From: Oerskovia douganii
GTDB lineage: Bacteria; Actinomycetota; Actinomycetes; Actinomycetales; Cellulomonadaceae
Direction: 5' to 3'
Assembly: GCF_015142735.1 (NCBI RefSeq)
Contig: NZ_JACSPN010000001.1
Coordinates: forward strand, 160,714 to 224,713
DNA: 64,000 nt
The notes beneath the pieces are model-generated. The model searched no databases. It saw nothing but the letters and a program-made list of their open reading frames with translations, and was not told the origin of the DNA. The translations under genes and the position numbers were made by a program. This document shows positions 9,303 to 18,088 of the stretch, one piece after another. How positions within the stretch are numbered: the stretch's first letter is position 1; each line of letters begins with the position of its first letter.

Positions 9303-9665
9303 ATGGCGACCATCGCCCAGACCCCCGACACCACCGTTCTCGACCAGCCGTCCGTTCTCCAGGAGACCGTGCTGGTGGGGACCGTGAGCATGTCCGACCT
9401 GCGCCAGCAGCACGAGGCGCCGCGCACCCTGCGCGACGACGAGTTCGTGGCCACCCTGGCCTGCAACAGCCCCGGCGCGCCCAGCCACGTCATCGGCCGG
9501 CGTGCCGACGGCCGCGCCTACGACCGCATCGCCCTGGCCTACGAGTCGGCCGGCCGGGTCGAACGACGGATCTGGTCCCTCGACGCCGACCACGGCACCG
9601 AGGCGCGCTACCGGCTCCTCGAGGACACGGGCACGCGCGGCGGGTTCGCCGTCCACTGCGGCTGA
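9303..9665 (+). CDS. Small protein of unknown function, 120 residues
   Basis: Not recognised. The ATG at 9303 has gagaggaac five bases upstream, and codon use is normal. The protein is acidic and soluble with no signal or membrane segment and one or two Cys (near residue 51 and at the end). It follows the Fur gene by 40 bases with no terminator between them, so they are probably co-transcribed and under the same operator. A long terminator follows it. Confidence 0.65.
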   Translation: MATIAQTPDTTVLDQPSVLQETVLVGTVSMSDLRQQHEAPRTLRDDEFVATLACNSPGAPSHVIGRRADGRAYDRIALAYESAGRVERRIWSLDADHGTEARYRLLEDTGTRGGFAVHCG

Positions 9666-9675
9666 CACCGGCCGC

Positions 9676-9726
9676 ACGACGACGGAGGGTGGGGCGCTCG
9701 ACGAGCACCCCACCCTCCGTCGTCGT
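9676..9726. terminator. Bidirectional terminator before glpK
   Basis: A perfect 19-bp stem (9676-9694 with 9708-9726) surrounds a 13-base loop that can itself pair (gctc/gagc). It separates the convergent gene at 9303 and glpK. Confidence 0.85.
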
Positions 9727-9753
9727 CCCTCCGGGGGACGGGGACGCGACGAC

Positions 9754-11271
9754 CTACTTCTCGACGTCCTCGTCGACCCAGTCCAGGGTCTTGCTCACGG
9801 CCTTCTTCCAGTTGCGGTAGAGGCGCTCGCGCTCGCTCTCGTCCATCGACGGGCTCCAGCGCTTGTCCTCGGCCCAGTTGTCGATGACGTCCTGCTCGCC
9901 CTGCCAGAACCCGACCGCGATGCCCGCGGCGTACGCCGCACCGAGCGCCGTCGTCTCCGCGACCTTGGGCCGCACGACGTCCACGCCGAGCTGGTCCGCC
10001 TGGAACTGCATGAGCAGCTCGTTCTGGACCATGCCGCCGTCGACGCGCAGCTCGGTGAGGTCGACGCCCGAGTCCGCGTTCATGGCGTCCAGGACCTCGC
10101 GGGACTGGAACGCGACGGCCTCGAGCGCGGCGCGCGCGATGTGGTTCTTGTTGACGTAGCGCGTGAGGCCGACCAGGGCGCCACGGGCGTCGGAGCGCCA
10201 GTGCGGCGCGAACAGGCCCGAGAACGCGGGCACGAAGTACGCACCACCGTTGTCCTCGACCTTCTGGGCGAGCCACTCGACGTCGGGCGCGTCCGAGAAC
10301 ATGCCCAGGTTGTCGCGCAGCCACTGGATGAGCGACCCCGTGACGGCGATCGAGCCCTCGAGCGCGTAGCGCGCGGGCTGGTCACCGATCTTGTAGCAGA
10401 CCGTGGTCAGCAGACCGTTGCGGGACTGGACCTTCTCCGTGCCCGTGTTCAGGAGCATGAAGTTGCCCGTGCCGTACGTGTTCTTGGCCTGGCCGACCTC
10501 GAAGCACGCCTGCCCGAACGTCGCGGCCTGCTGGTCTCCCAGGATGCCCGCGATCGGGACGCCCGGGAGCAGCCCGCCGGGACGCCCGACGCCGTACACC
10601 TCGGACGACGACCTGATCTCCGGGAGCATCGAGAGCGGGATGCCCATGTCCGCCGCGATGTCCTCCCGCCAGCTCAGGGTGTCGAGGTCCATGAGCATGG
10701 TGCGCGACGCGTTGGTCACGTCCGTGACGTGCACGCCGCCGTCGACGCCGCCCGTCATGTTCCACAGCACCCAGGTATCGGTGTTGCCGAACACGAGGTC
10801 GCCGGCGTCGGCGGCCTCGCGGGCACCCTCGACGTTGTCGAGGATCCACTTGACCTTGGGGCCCGAGAAGTAGGTCGCGAGGGGCAGGCCGACGATCGAC
10901 TTGTACTTCTCGGGGCCCGCGTCGCCACCCAGGTCGTCGACGATCTTCTGCGTGCGCGTGTCCTGCCAGACGATCGCGTTGTAGACGGGCTTGCCCGTCC
11001 TGCGGTTCCACACGACCGCGGTCTCGCGCTGGTTGGTGATGCCGACCGCGGCGATGTCCGTGTAGGTCACGTTCGCGCGGGTCAGGGCGAGGCCCACGGC
11101 CTCGCGGACGTTGTTCCAGATCTGCTCCGGGTTGTGCTCGACCCAGCCCGCCCGCGGGAAGATCTGGTCGTGCTCGAGCTGACCGGAGGAGACGATCTGC
11201 CCGGAGTGGTTGAAGACGATGGCCCGGGAGCTGGTGGTTCCCTGGTCGATGGCGAGAACGTAGTCGGCCAT
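9754..11271 (-). CDS. glpK: Glycerol kinase
   Basis: Phosphorylates glycerol to sn-glycerol 3-phosphate with ATP. This FGGY-family kinase of 505 residues opens with the phosphate-binding motif [11 protein letters not shown] (residues 6-17), has ITNQRET near residue 80, and contains [11 protein letters not shown] in the C-terminal ATPase lobe. Length and motifs are those of the family. It is the last gene of a minus-strand glpD-glpF-glpK set and probably acts with the channel at 11448 to trap glycerol. The 176-bp gap to glpF shows no obvious promoter. Confidence 0.97.
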   Translation of the reverse strand: MADYVLAIDQGTTSSRAIVFNHSGQIVSSGQLEHDQIFPRAGWVEHNPEQIWNNVREAVGLALTRANVTYTDIAAVGITNQRETAVVWNRRTGKPVYNAIVWQDTRTQKIVDDLGGDAGPEKYKSIVGLPLATYFSGPKVKWILDNVEGAREAADAGDLVFGNTDTWVLWNMTGGVDGGVHVTDVTNASRTMLMDLDTLSWREDIAADMGIPLSMLPEIRSSSEVYGVGRPGGLLPGVPIAGILGDQQAATFGQACFEVGQAKNTYGTGNFMLLNTGTEKVQSRNGLLTTVCYKIGDQPARYALEGSIAVTGSLIQWLRDNLGMFSDAPDVEWLAQKVEDNGGAYFVPAFSGLFAPHWRSDARGALVGLTRYVNKNHIARAALEAVAFQSREVLDAMNADSGVDLTELRVDGGMVQNELLMQFQADQLGVDVVRPKVAETTALGAAYAAGIAVGFWQGEQDVIDNWAEDKRWSPSMDESERERLYRNWKKAVSKTLDWVDEDVEK

Positions 11272-11447
11272 GGTGTGTCAGTCCTTCACGTCGGAGGTGT
11301 CGAGGGGGCGCCGCGCCGGGCGCGGCGGAGGAGCAGGGGGCCGTGGGCATCGCGCGGGGCGGCCGGGCCCGACGGCGGGGGGCCGCGTGACCGGGGCGGG
11401 GCGCCCACGCCCCGGTCGCGCGGGTAGGTCAGGGCAGGTGCCCGGGA

Positions 11448-12209
11448 TCAGCCCCAGGCCTTGCCGAGGAGGCCGGCGAGCACGCCGCCGACGAGCGGAC
11501 CTGCGACCGGGACCCAGGAGTAGGCCCAGTCGCTCGAGCCCTTGCCACGGATGGGCAGGAGGGCGTGGGCGATGCGGGGACCCAGGTCACGAGCAGGGTT
11601 GATGGCGTACCCGGTGGGACCACCGAGCGACGCACCGATGCTGACCACGACGAGTGCGACCGCGAGCGGCCCGAGACCGGACGGCGTGTTGCCCGACGCG
11701 ACGACGAAGAACACGAGCACGAACGTCGCGATGACCTCGGTGACGAAGTTCCAGCCGTAGGAGCGGAGCTCGGGGCCGGTCGAGAAGACCGCGAGCTTGG
11801 TGGCGGCGGGCGCCTCCTCGTCGAAGTGCTTCTTGTACGCGACGAACGCGAGCACGGCACCGACGATCGCACCGATCATCTGTGCACCGAAGTAGATGAA
11901 CATGTTGCTCACGGTCGGCTCGATCGTGGCCGTGAGGATCCCTTCAGGTCCCGTGACCTGGTAGAAGGGCCGGTCCGCGGTGAAGAGACCGATGGTCACC
12001 GCCGGGTTCAGGTGTGCGCCCGACTTGTACGCGACGTAGACGCCGGTGAAGACAGCGAGGCCCCATCCGAAGTTGATGAGGAGCCATCCGCCGTTGAAGC
12101 CCTTGGTCTTGGGGAGGATCACGTTGGCCACGACGCCGGCACCCAGCAGGATCAGGGTCGCGGTGCCGAGGATCTCGGACCAGAAGGCGTTGAGGATGAG
12201 TGTGTCCAT
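11448..12209 (-). CDS. glpF: Glycerol uptake facilitator (aquaglyceroporin)
   Basis: MIP-family membrane channel letting glycerol diffuse into the cell. The two NPA boxes are present, HLNPAVT near residue 67 and GYAINPARDLGPR near 204; the Asp after the second NPAR is typical of glycerol-conducting members rather than water-only aquaporins. Six hydrophobic segments are visible in 253 residues. The ATG at 12209 is chosen (agagagaacct upstream); an in-frame ATG at 12260 would add 17 polar residues. It lies between glpD and glpK on the same strand. Confidence 0.95.
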   Translation of the reverse strand: MDTLILNAFWSEILGTATLILLGAGVVANVILPKTKGFNGGWLLINFGWGLAVFTGVYVAYKSGAHLNPAVTIGLFTADRPFYQVTGPEGILTATIEPTVSNMFIYFGAQMIGAIVGAVLAFVAYKKHFDEEAPAATKLAVFSTGPELRSYGWNFVTEVIATFVLVFFVVASGNTPSGLGPLAVALVVVSIGASLGGPTGYAINPARDLGPRIAHALLPIRGKGSSDWAYSWVPVAGPLVGGVLAGLLGKAWG

Positions 12210-12427
12210 CAGGTTCTCTCTTTCTTGGTGGACTTCGTTGTCGCAACCACCCCGGCGCATCCGTGCGGCGGGGCCCCGGTGCGCCGCGAGGTGCGCACCG
12301 TGAGGTTGGGGGGTGCCGCCCCCCGGTCCGTCGACGTGAGCCGAACGGGCCGGGGACCGGCGGATGAAGTTGTTCTCGGGGAGCCGAGGCTCCGGGCGGT
12401 CAGGGGATGGTCAGGAAGGCAGGCCGG
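12210..12427. other. Intergenic region between glpD and glpF
   Basis: 218 bp without a gene. It contains several GC hairpins, including ggagcc/ggctcc at about 12379-12392 and gggggtgccgcccccc near 12307-12322. These could end part of the glpD transcript. No promoter is evident. Confidence 0.4.
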
Positions 12428-14176
12428 TCAGGAGGCGTCGAGCGGCTTGAGCGGGGCGATGTCGTCCGCGGCGAGCCGGGTGCGCTCGGCCGTGGCGTCG
12501 TCGGGCTCCTGCTCGGCGGCCTCCTCGGCCGCCGCGCGAGCCGTGTAGGACTCGATCTCCGCAGCCCGCTGCTCGTCGCTCCAGCCGAGGAGCGGTGCCG
12601 CGATGTCGGCGATCTCCGGGAGAGCGCCGAGCCCGCGATCGAGCACCTCGTAGTTGAGGCGCGTGCGGTGCAGGAGCAGGTCCTCCAGGTGGAGCGCGCC
12701 CTCGTGGGTCACGCCGTAGCTGATCTCGGCCCGCAGGTAGGCGGGCGCGTGCTCGAGCGGCTTCGCCAGCGTGGGGTCGGCCTCGCACAGGGCGACGATG
12801 TCGCGCAGGTTCGAGCCGTAGCGGTGCAGCAGGTGGTCGACCATCTGCGGCGTCCAGCCGAACTTCGAGGCCCACGGCCGCGCCTGGCGGCGGACCGCGT
12901 CGAGGCCCACGGCCCCGATCAGCGGGATCTTGTCCGTGATCGAGGGCAGGGCCGCCGAGCGCTGGCCGATCGCGAAGTCGACCGCGTCCTTGGCCATGAC
13001 ACGGTAGGTCGTGAGCTTGCCGCCTGCGATGACCGTGAGGCCGGGCGTCGGCGACGCGGTGGTGTGCTCGCGCGAGACCTTGGCCGAGCTCGTGCCCTCC
13101 TTGGTGCCCGGCTGGAGCAGGGGGCGCAGGCCGGCGTACGTGCCGATGATGTCGTCGCGCGTCAGGGGCTGGGCGAGGACGGCGTTGGCGTGCTCGAGGA
13201 TGTACTCGATGTCGGCCGACGTCGCCACGGGGTGCGTGAGCTCCTGCTCCCACGGGGTGTCGGTCGTGCCGATGACCCAGTAGCGCGACCACGGGATGAT
13301 GAAGAGGACCGACTTCTCGGTCTGCAGGATCAGACCGACCTGGCCCTTGATGCGCTCGCGCGGGACGACGATGTGGACGCCCTTCGAGGCGAGCACGCGC
13401 AGGCCTCCCTCGGAGCCCGCGAGGGCCTCGGTGTCCTCGGTCCACACGCCCGTCGCGTTGATGACGGCGCGTGCGCGGACCGTGATGCGGCGGCCCGTCT
13501 CGAGGTCCTCGAGGATCGCGCCGTTGACCGCCCCGGTGGGGCCCTTGGTCAGCTCGACGACCTGGGTGCGGGACGCGGCGTGCGCGCCGTAGGAGGTCGC
13601 GGTGCGGATGAGGGTCGAGACCAGGCGGGCGTCGTCGACCGAGGCGTCCCAGTACTGGACAGCGCCGATCGCGGCGTCGTGCGCGAGGTCGGGGAACTTG
13701 CGCTCCATCTGCTTGCGCGAGAGGTGGCGGTGCAGGGGCAGGGCCCGCTTGCCGGGGGCCATGCTCGCGAGCGTGTCGTAGAGCGCGATGCCGGCGCCGA
13801 CGTAGGCGCGCTCCCACACACGGTGCTCGAGCGGGTAGAGGAAGGGGACGGGGCGCACGAGGTGCGGCGCGAGGTCCTTGATGAGGAGGTCGCGCTCGGT
13901 GAGCGCCTCGTGGACCAGGTGGAAGTCGAGCATCTGCAGGTAGCGCAGCCCGCCGTGGACCAGCTTGCTCGAGCGGCTCGACGTGCCGGCGGCCCAGTCC
14001 TGGGCCTCGACGATCGCGGTCGACAGCCCGCGGGTCACGGCGTCGAGGGCGATGCCCGCCCCGGTCACGCCGCCGCCGATCACGAGGACGTCGAGCTCCT
14101 GGTCCGCGCTCGTGCTCGCCTCGAGCGCGCTCAGCGCTCGCTGGCGAGACTCTGCGGTGAGTCTGCTGGAAGTCAT
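12428..14176 (-). CDS. glpD: Aerobic glycerol-3-phosphate dehydrogenase
   Basis: Oxidises sn-glycerol 3-phosphate to dihydroxyacetone phosphate, passing electrons through FAD to the respiratory quinone pool at the membrane. The N-terminal FAD-binding loop VIGGGVTGAGIALDAVTRG is at about residues 31-49, followed by GTSSRSSKLVHGGLRYL, a family hallmark. Length of 582 residues is normal. The start ATG at 14176 has gagaaggccatcgg upstream. It is the first gene of the glp set and divergent from the SorC-family regulator at 14427, its likely controller. Confidence 0.96.
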   Translation of the reverse strand: MTSSRLTAESRQRALSALEASTSADQELDVLVIGGGVTGAGIALDAVTRGLSTAIVEAQDWAAGTSSRSSKLVHGGLRYLQMLDFHLVHEALTERDLLIKDLAPHLVRPVPFLYPLEHRVWERAYVGAGIALYDTLASMAPGKRALPLHRHLSRKQMERKFPDLAHDAAIGAVQYWDASVDDARLVSTLIRTATSYGAHAASRTQVVELTKGPTGAVNGAILEDLETGRRITVRARAVINATGVWTEDTEALAGSEGGLRVLASKGVHIVVPRERIKGQVGLILQTEKSVLFIIPWSRYWVIGTTDTPWEQELTHPVATSADIEYILEHANAVLAQPLTRDDIIGTYAGLRPLLQPGTKEGTSSAKVSREHTTASPTPGLTVIAGGKLTTYRVMAKDAVDFAIGQRSAALPSITDKIPLIGAVGLDAVRRQARPWASKFGWTPQMVDHLLHRYGSNLRDIVALCEADPTLAKPLEHAPAYLRAEISYGVTHEGALHLEDLLLHRTRLNYEVLDRGLGALPEIADIAAPLLGWSDEQRAAEIESYTARAAAEEAAEQEPDDATAERTRLAADDIAPLKPLDAS

Positions 14177-14335
14177 CCGATGGCCTTCTCTCGTCGTCGA
14201 TCTGGTGCGTCACGGGGAGGCAGGGGGTGCGGCGCCCCTCCTGTGACGTTCCCACGGCTCCGCGTCCCGCGCTAGCGGTACGAGGCGGGGCCCAGGAGGG
14301 CGCCGTGCCGCGGCACAGCGCTGTCGAAATGCCGC

Positions 14336-14349
14336 TGCACGTATTAACG
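14336..14349. promoter_or_regulatory. Regulator promoter region and candidate SorC operator
   Basis: The divergent region holds TATTAA at 14342-14347, a plausible -10, embedded in the near-palindrome ACGTATTAACGT (14338-14349). The neighbouring tgcac and gtgcacaaacgtgca motifs on either side suggest repeated regulator half-sites. Placement between glpD and the regulator fits control of both. This is inference. Confidence 0.4.
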
Positions 14350-14426
14350 TCAACATGTCAGGAACGTACGCGCAAGCGCAGTGCACAAACGTGCAGACGC
14401 CGAAGGCAGAGGCAGGAGACCCGCAG

Positions 14427-15431
14427 ATGGCGGATCGTGAGCAGGACGTCCTCCGGGCGGCCTCGATGTACTACCTCCAGGACATGAAGATGGAGGCGAT
14501 CGCGAAGCACCTGCGCACGTCGCGCTCGACAGTCTCGCGTCTGGTCAAGAAGGCGCGTGAGACTGGTCTGGTGGAGATCACGCTGCGCCCCACGCAGAGC
14601 AGGGCGCCCGGGCTCGGCGCGCACATCTCCGCCACCTACGGCATCGACGCCTACGTGGTGCCCGTCCCGGACTCGACCCAGCAGGTCGACCGGCTCGACC
14701 AGGTGGCCCTCACGACGGCCCGCCTGCTCGGCTCGTGGTTCGACTCCGACATGATCCTCGGCATCGCGTGGGGGACCACGCTCGCCGCGATCTCCCGGCA
14801 CCTGAGCCGCAAGCCGACCCGGGGCTCCGCCGTCGTGCAGCTCAACGGCGCGGCCAACACGCGCACGTCCGGGGTGCACTACGCGGGTGACCTGATCGCC
14901 GGGTACGGCGAGGCGTTCGACGCTCACGTGCACCATTTCCCAGTGCCCGCGTTCTTCGACTACGCCGAGACCAAGCAGGCCATGTGGCGCGAACGGTCGG
15001 TGCGACGCGTGCTCGACGTCCAGCGGCGGGCCGACGTCGCGCTGTTCTCGGTGGGCGCGGTGTCGGGAGCCGTGCCCAGCCACGTGTACTCCGCGGGCTA
15101 CCTCGAGCCCGAGGACATCGCGGTGCTGGAGGCCGAGAAGGTGGTCGGGGACGTGTGCACCGTCTTCCTGCGGGCCGACGGCACCTACCGGGACATCGCG
15201 CTCAACGAGCGGGCCACGGGCCCCGGTCCCGACGAGCTCAAGCGGATCCCGCAGCGCATCTGCGCGGTCGCGGGCGACAACAAGGTCGCGCCGCTGCGGG
15301 CCGCGCTGCGGGCCGGTGTGGTGACGCACCTGGTGATCGACGAGATCACGGCCTCGCACCTGATCGAGCAGGAGACGGGGCGCATCGCGGTCGCCCGCAC
15401 GCGCATCGAAACTATGCAGTCGGGTGCATGA
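14427..15431 (+). CDS. SorC-family sugar-sensing transcriptional regulator, likely glycerol regulator
   Basis: The N-terminal helix-turn-helix is in residues about 8-50 (MKMEAIAKHLRTSRSTVSRLVKKA), followed by the SorC/DeoR-type sugar-phosphate-binding domain with ILGIAWGTTLAAI, VQLNGAA and CRDIAL-like elements to residue 334. These regulators bind phosphorylated sugars or polyols. The ATG at 14427 matches the family's usual start and has caggaga upstream; an ATG at 14355 is also possible because TATTAA lies seven bases before it, which would add 24 residues. Being divergent from glpD, it probably controls the glp genes in response to a glycerol-derived phosphate; this target is inferred. Confidence 0.88.
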   Translation: MADREQDVLRAASMYYLQDMKMEAIAKHLRTSRSTVSRLVKKARETGLVEITLRPTQSRAPGLGAHISATYGIDAYVVPVPDSTQQVDRLDQVALTTARLLGSWFDSDMILGIAWGTTLAAISRHLSRKPTRGSAVVQLNGAANTRTSGVHYAGDLIAGYGEAFDAHVHHFPVPAFFDYAETKQAMWRERSVRRVLDVQRRADVALFSVGAVSGAVPSHVYSAGYLEPEDIAVLEAEKVVGDVCTVFLRADGTYRDIALNERATGPGPDELKRIPQRICAVAGDNKVAPLRAALRAGVVTHLVIDEITASHLIEQETGRIAVARTRIETMQSGA

Positions 15432-15468
15432 GTACGCACTTGGGGCCGTGGAGGCGTAGATTGTCCGG

Positions 15469-15996
15469 GTGACGAGCAGCCCCACGACCACCCTCACGCT
15501 CCGCCCCGCACTGCCCGCGGACGTCCGCGCCATCCGCGGGCTCGTCGAGCCCTACGCCGAGGAGCGCATCCTCCTGGCCAAGGAGATGGTCGGCTACTAC
15601 GAGGCCGTCCAGGAGTTCGTGGTCGCCGACGTCGGCGAGCCGGACGCCCCCCAGGTCGTCGGCTGCGGGGCGCTGCACGTCATGTGGGACGACCTCGCCG
15701 AGATCCGCACGCTCGCGGTCGACCGCGCCTGGCTCGGCAAGGGGGTGGGGCACCGGCTGGTGACCGAGCTCCTCGACCGGGCCCGCTCCCTGGGCCTGCG
15801 GCGCGTCTTCTGCCTGACGTTCGAGGTCGACTTCTTCCGTGCGCACGGGTTCGAGCCGATCGAGGGCACCCCGGTCTCGCCCGACGTCTACGCCGAGCTC
15901 CTGCGCTCGCACGACGACGGCGTGGCCGAGTTCCTCGACCTCGCCCGGGTCAAGCCCAACACCCTCGGCAACACCCGGATGCTGCTGACGCTCTGA
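15469..15996 (+). CDS. argA: Amino-acid N-acetyltransferase (N-acetylglutamate synthase, GNAT type)
   Basis: Single-domain GNAT of 175 residues resembling the actinobacterial N-acetylglutamate synthase that starts arginine synthesis by acetylating glutamate with acetyl-CoA. Visible GNAT features are the acyl-CoA-binding loop around GKGVGHRLV (about residues 89-97), the preceding strand EIRTLAVD, and the C-terminal FFRAHGFEPI. A TAGATT element lies about six bases before the GTG start, implying a leaderless mRNA. It follows the SorC regulator by only about 37 bases but with its own promoter. Other acetyl-acceptor specificities cannot be excluded. Confidence 0.8.
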   Translation: MTSSPTTTLTLRPALPADVRAIRGLVEPYAEERILLAKEMVGYYEAVQEFVVADVGEPDAPQVVGCGALHVMWDDLAEIRTLAVDRAWLGKGVGHRLVTELLDRARSLGLRRVFCLTFEVDFFRAHGFEPIEGTPVSPDVYAELLRSHDDGVAEFLDLARVKPNTLGNTRMLLTL

Positions 15997-16060
15997 GGGG
16001 CGCGCTCGCGCCCGCCGCCGCTCGCCCGCGCCCGGCGCTCCGGCAGGGGCATCCGCACCG

Positions 16061-17020
16061 TCAGGCGGGCAGCCGGTAGACCTCGCCGTCCTGCTCCACG
16101 AGGCCGTCCTCGACCAGGCTCGCGACGCACCGCCCCAGCTGTGCGGCGTCGGGCCACAGCCCGGCGACGACGTCGCGGTGCACGGGCCCGTCCGCGCCGC
16201 GCAGCGCGGCCATGACCCGGCCCCGTGCCTGCCGGTCGGTGCCCTCCCAGGCCTGGGTCCGGCGTCGGGCGGCGTGCTCGTCCGGTGGGCTGCCCGCAGC
16301 CCGCCACGCGCACAGGTCCGCGACCGGGCACTCGTCGCAGCGCGGCGAGCGTGCCGTGCACACGAGCGCACCGAGCTCCATCGAGGCGGCCGCCCACGAC
16401 GCGGCCTCGGCGTCCCCGGTCGGCGCGACGAGCGTCGCGAGCCGGCGCTCGGCCGCGGTGTACGACGGTGCGGGCAGCGCCGTCCCCGCCACCGCGCGCG
16501 CCAGGACGCGCCGCACGTTCGTGTCGACGACGACCGCACGGCGCCCGTGCGCGAACGCCCTCACTGCCGCGGCCGTGTACTCCCCGACGCCCGGCAGCGC
16601 GAGCAGCTCGTCCAGGTCCTGGGGGACCTGCCCCGCGTGCCGTTCGACGACTGCGCGCGCGCAGTCCTGCAGGCGCAGGGCGCGGCGCGGGTAGCCGAGG
16701 CGCCCCCAGGCGCGCAGCACATCGGCCGTCGACGCCGCCGCGAGGTCCGCGGGCTCGGGCCACCGCGCCGTCCACGCACGCCACGCGGGCTCGACCCGCA
16801 CCACGGGCGTCTGCTGCAGCATGACCTCGCTCACCAGGACGCCCCAGGGGGAGCAGTCGTCGCGCCGCCACGGCAGGTCGCGCGCGCTCGCGGCGAACCA
16901 CTGCCCGACGGCGTCGCGCAGGTCCGCGTGCGGGTCAGGTCCCTGGAGGCTCGCCAGGGCAGGTCGGCGGTCGGGCGTGCGAGGACGCGGGGCGTCGAGC
17001 GAGGTGCGGGAGGACGGCAT
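16061..17020 (-). CDS. mutY: A/G-specific adenine DNA glycosylase
   Basis: Removes adenine mispaired with 8-oxoguanine. It has the HhH-GPD fold with catalytic Glu in VSEVMLQQT, the helix-hairpin-helix LPGVGEYTAAA, and catalytic Asp in VVDTNVRRV. Four cysteines spaced C-X6-C-X2-C-X5-C (starting at VCTARSPRCDEC) form the Fe-S cluster. At 319 residues it lacks much of the long C-terminal NUDIX-like domain of E. coli MutY, as is common in actinobacteria. The start is at 17020, supported by family length. It neighbours disA and radA, as in mycobacteria. Confidence 0.93.
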   Translation of the reverse strand: MPSSRTSLDAPRPRTPDRRPALASLQGPDPHADLRDAVGQWFAASARDLPWRRDDCSPWGVLVSEVMLQQTPVVRVEPAWRAWTARWPEPADLAAASTADVLRAWGRLGYPRRALRLQDCARAVVERHAGQVPQDLDELLALPGVGEYTAAAVRAFAHGRRAVVVDTNVRRVLARAVAGTALPAPSYTAAERRLATLVAPTGDAEAASWAAASMELGALVCTARSPRCDECPVADLCAWRAAGSPPDEHAARRRTQAWEGTDRQARGRVMAALRGADGPVHRDVVAGLWPDAAQLGRCVASLVEDGLVEQDGEVYRLPA

Positions 17021-17189
17021 GGTGCGACCATTCTCGCCGACCCTGCGCACCCCGTGCGTCGACGGGGCCGCGCCCGTCCGCCACCCGACGGGAGCCGCGC
17101 GGTGTGGCGGTGAGGAACGGCCCCCGTGGCGACGTACCGTTGCCCCTAGTGCAGGGCGAGCCTGCGCGGACAGTCGATCGGAGCCGCAC

Positions 17190-18032
17190 GTGAGCACGGC
17201 GCAAGGTACCCGGCCGCCGACCGGGTCGAACCCGGTCCCGGGGGCCCCCGGGCACAGGCCGGGCGGCGCGTCGGCCGGCAGGCCCACGTCCCGGACGCTG
17301 CGCGTGCGCCGCACCATGGCACTCGTCCTGCTCGCGGTGATCGTGGTCGGGGTCGTCATGCTCGTCCGGGCCGCGATCGCGTTCGGCACGGGACTGCTCG
17401 CGGAGGACCCCCAGGGCAAGGTCGCCCCTCCGCCTCCCCAGGAGGTCGCCGCGACCGGGTACAAGGCCTGCCAGGCCAAGGACGTCACGCTGTGGCTCGC
17501 AGCCTCGAGCACCGAGTACGCGGTCGGGGAGAACCCGTCCTTCACCGTGACGCTGACGCACGTGGGCTCCAGGCCGTGCTTCGTCGACGCCTCGTTCGCG
17601 GTCCAGGAGCTCACGATCACCTCCGGCAGCGAGCGCATCTGGTCGTCGGCCGACTGCCCCGCGGAGTCCGAGCCCCTCCTCATGGCCCCGGGCGACGAGT
17701 GGCCGAAGACCGTGACGTGGACGAGGGAACGCTCGGCCCCCGAGTGCGCCACCGGCCTGCCGGCGACGCTCCCGGGGACCTACAGCGTGGTCGTGGCGTC
17801 GAACGAGGCCGAGGGGCTCACGAGCCCCGCCGTGTCCTTCACGCTGGTCGCGCCCGAACCCGTGACGCCGCCCGCGCCGCGGACCCCGGCCGACGGGGCT
17901 CCCGCAGAAGGGGCCGACGAGGCCCCGGCCGTGCCCGCGGAGGGCACGGAGCCGCCCGCCGCCGGAGACGGGGAGGCGCCGTCGCAGGACGGAGCGGCGA
18001 CCCCCGAGGGGGACGTCCCGCCCGAGGGGTAG
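17190..18032 (+). CDS. Membrane-anchored protein next to disA, function unknown
   Basis: A 280-residue protein with a Pro/Gly-rich cytoplasmic tail (1-43), one membrane helix at about 46-68 (MALVLLAVIVVGVVMLV), an extracellular domain at about 85-220 with four to five Cys that could pair, and a Pro/Ala/Glu-rich tail (221-280). The domain looks like an Ig-like beta sandwich (FTVTLTHVG, SYVV-type strands). In Mycobacterium tuberculosis a conserved membrane protein sits in the same place between mutY and disA, so this is likely the counterpart. The GTG at 17190 has cggag upstream. It is divergent from mutY and convergent with disA. Confidence 0.75.
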   Translation: MSTAQGTRPPTGSNPVPGAPGHRPGGASAGRPTSRTLRVRRTMALVLLAVIVVGVVMLVRAAIAFGTGLLAEDPQGKVAPPPPQEVAATGYKACQAKDVTLWLAASSTEYAVGENPSFTVTLTHVGSRPCFVDASFAVQELTITSGSERIWSSADCPAESEPLLMAPGDEWPKTVTWTRERSAPECATGLPATLPGTYSVVVASNEAEGLTSPAVSFTLVAPEPVTPPAPRTPADGAPAEGADEAPAVPAEGTEPPAAGDGEAPSQDGAATPEGDVPPEG

Positions 18033-18088
18033 TCCCCGTCTCTGGTCCCGGGGCTGCCCCGGACGCCGGACGTCACCGCCTCGCTGGG

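Noticed and set aside
14355..14426. Extended start of the SorC regulator at the first ATG
   Set aside because: The added 24 residues do not look like the family N-terminus. The ATG at 14427 has a ribosome site; the longer form is kept only as an alternative.
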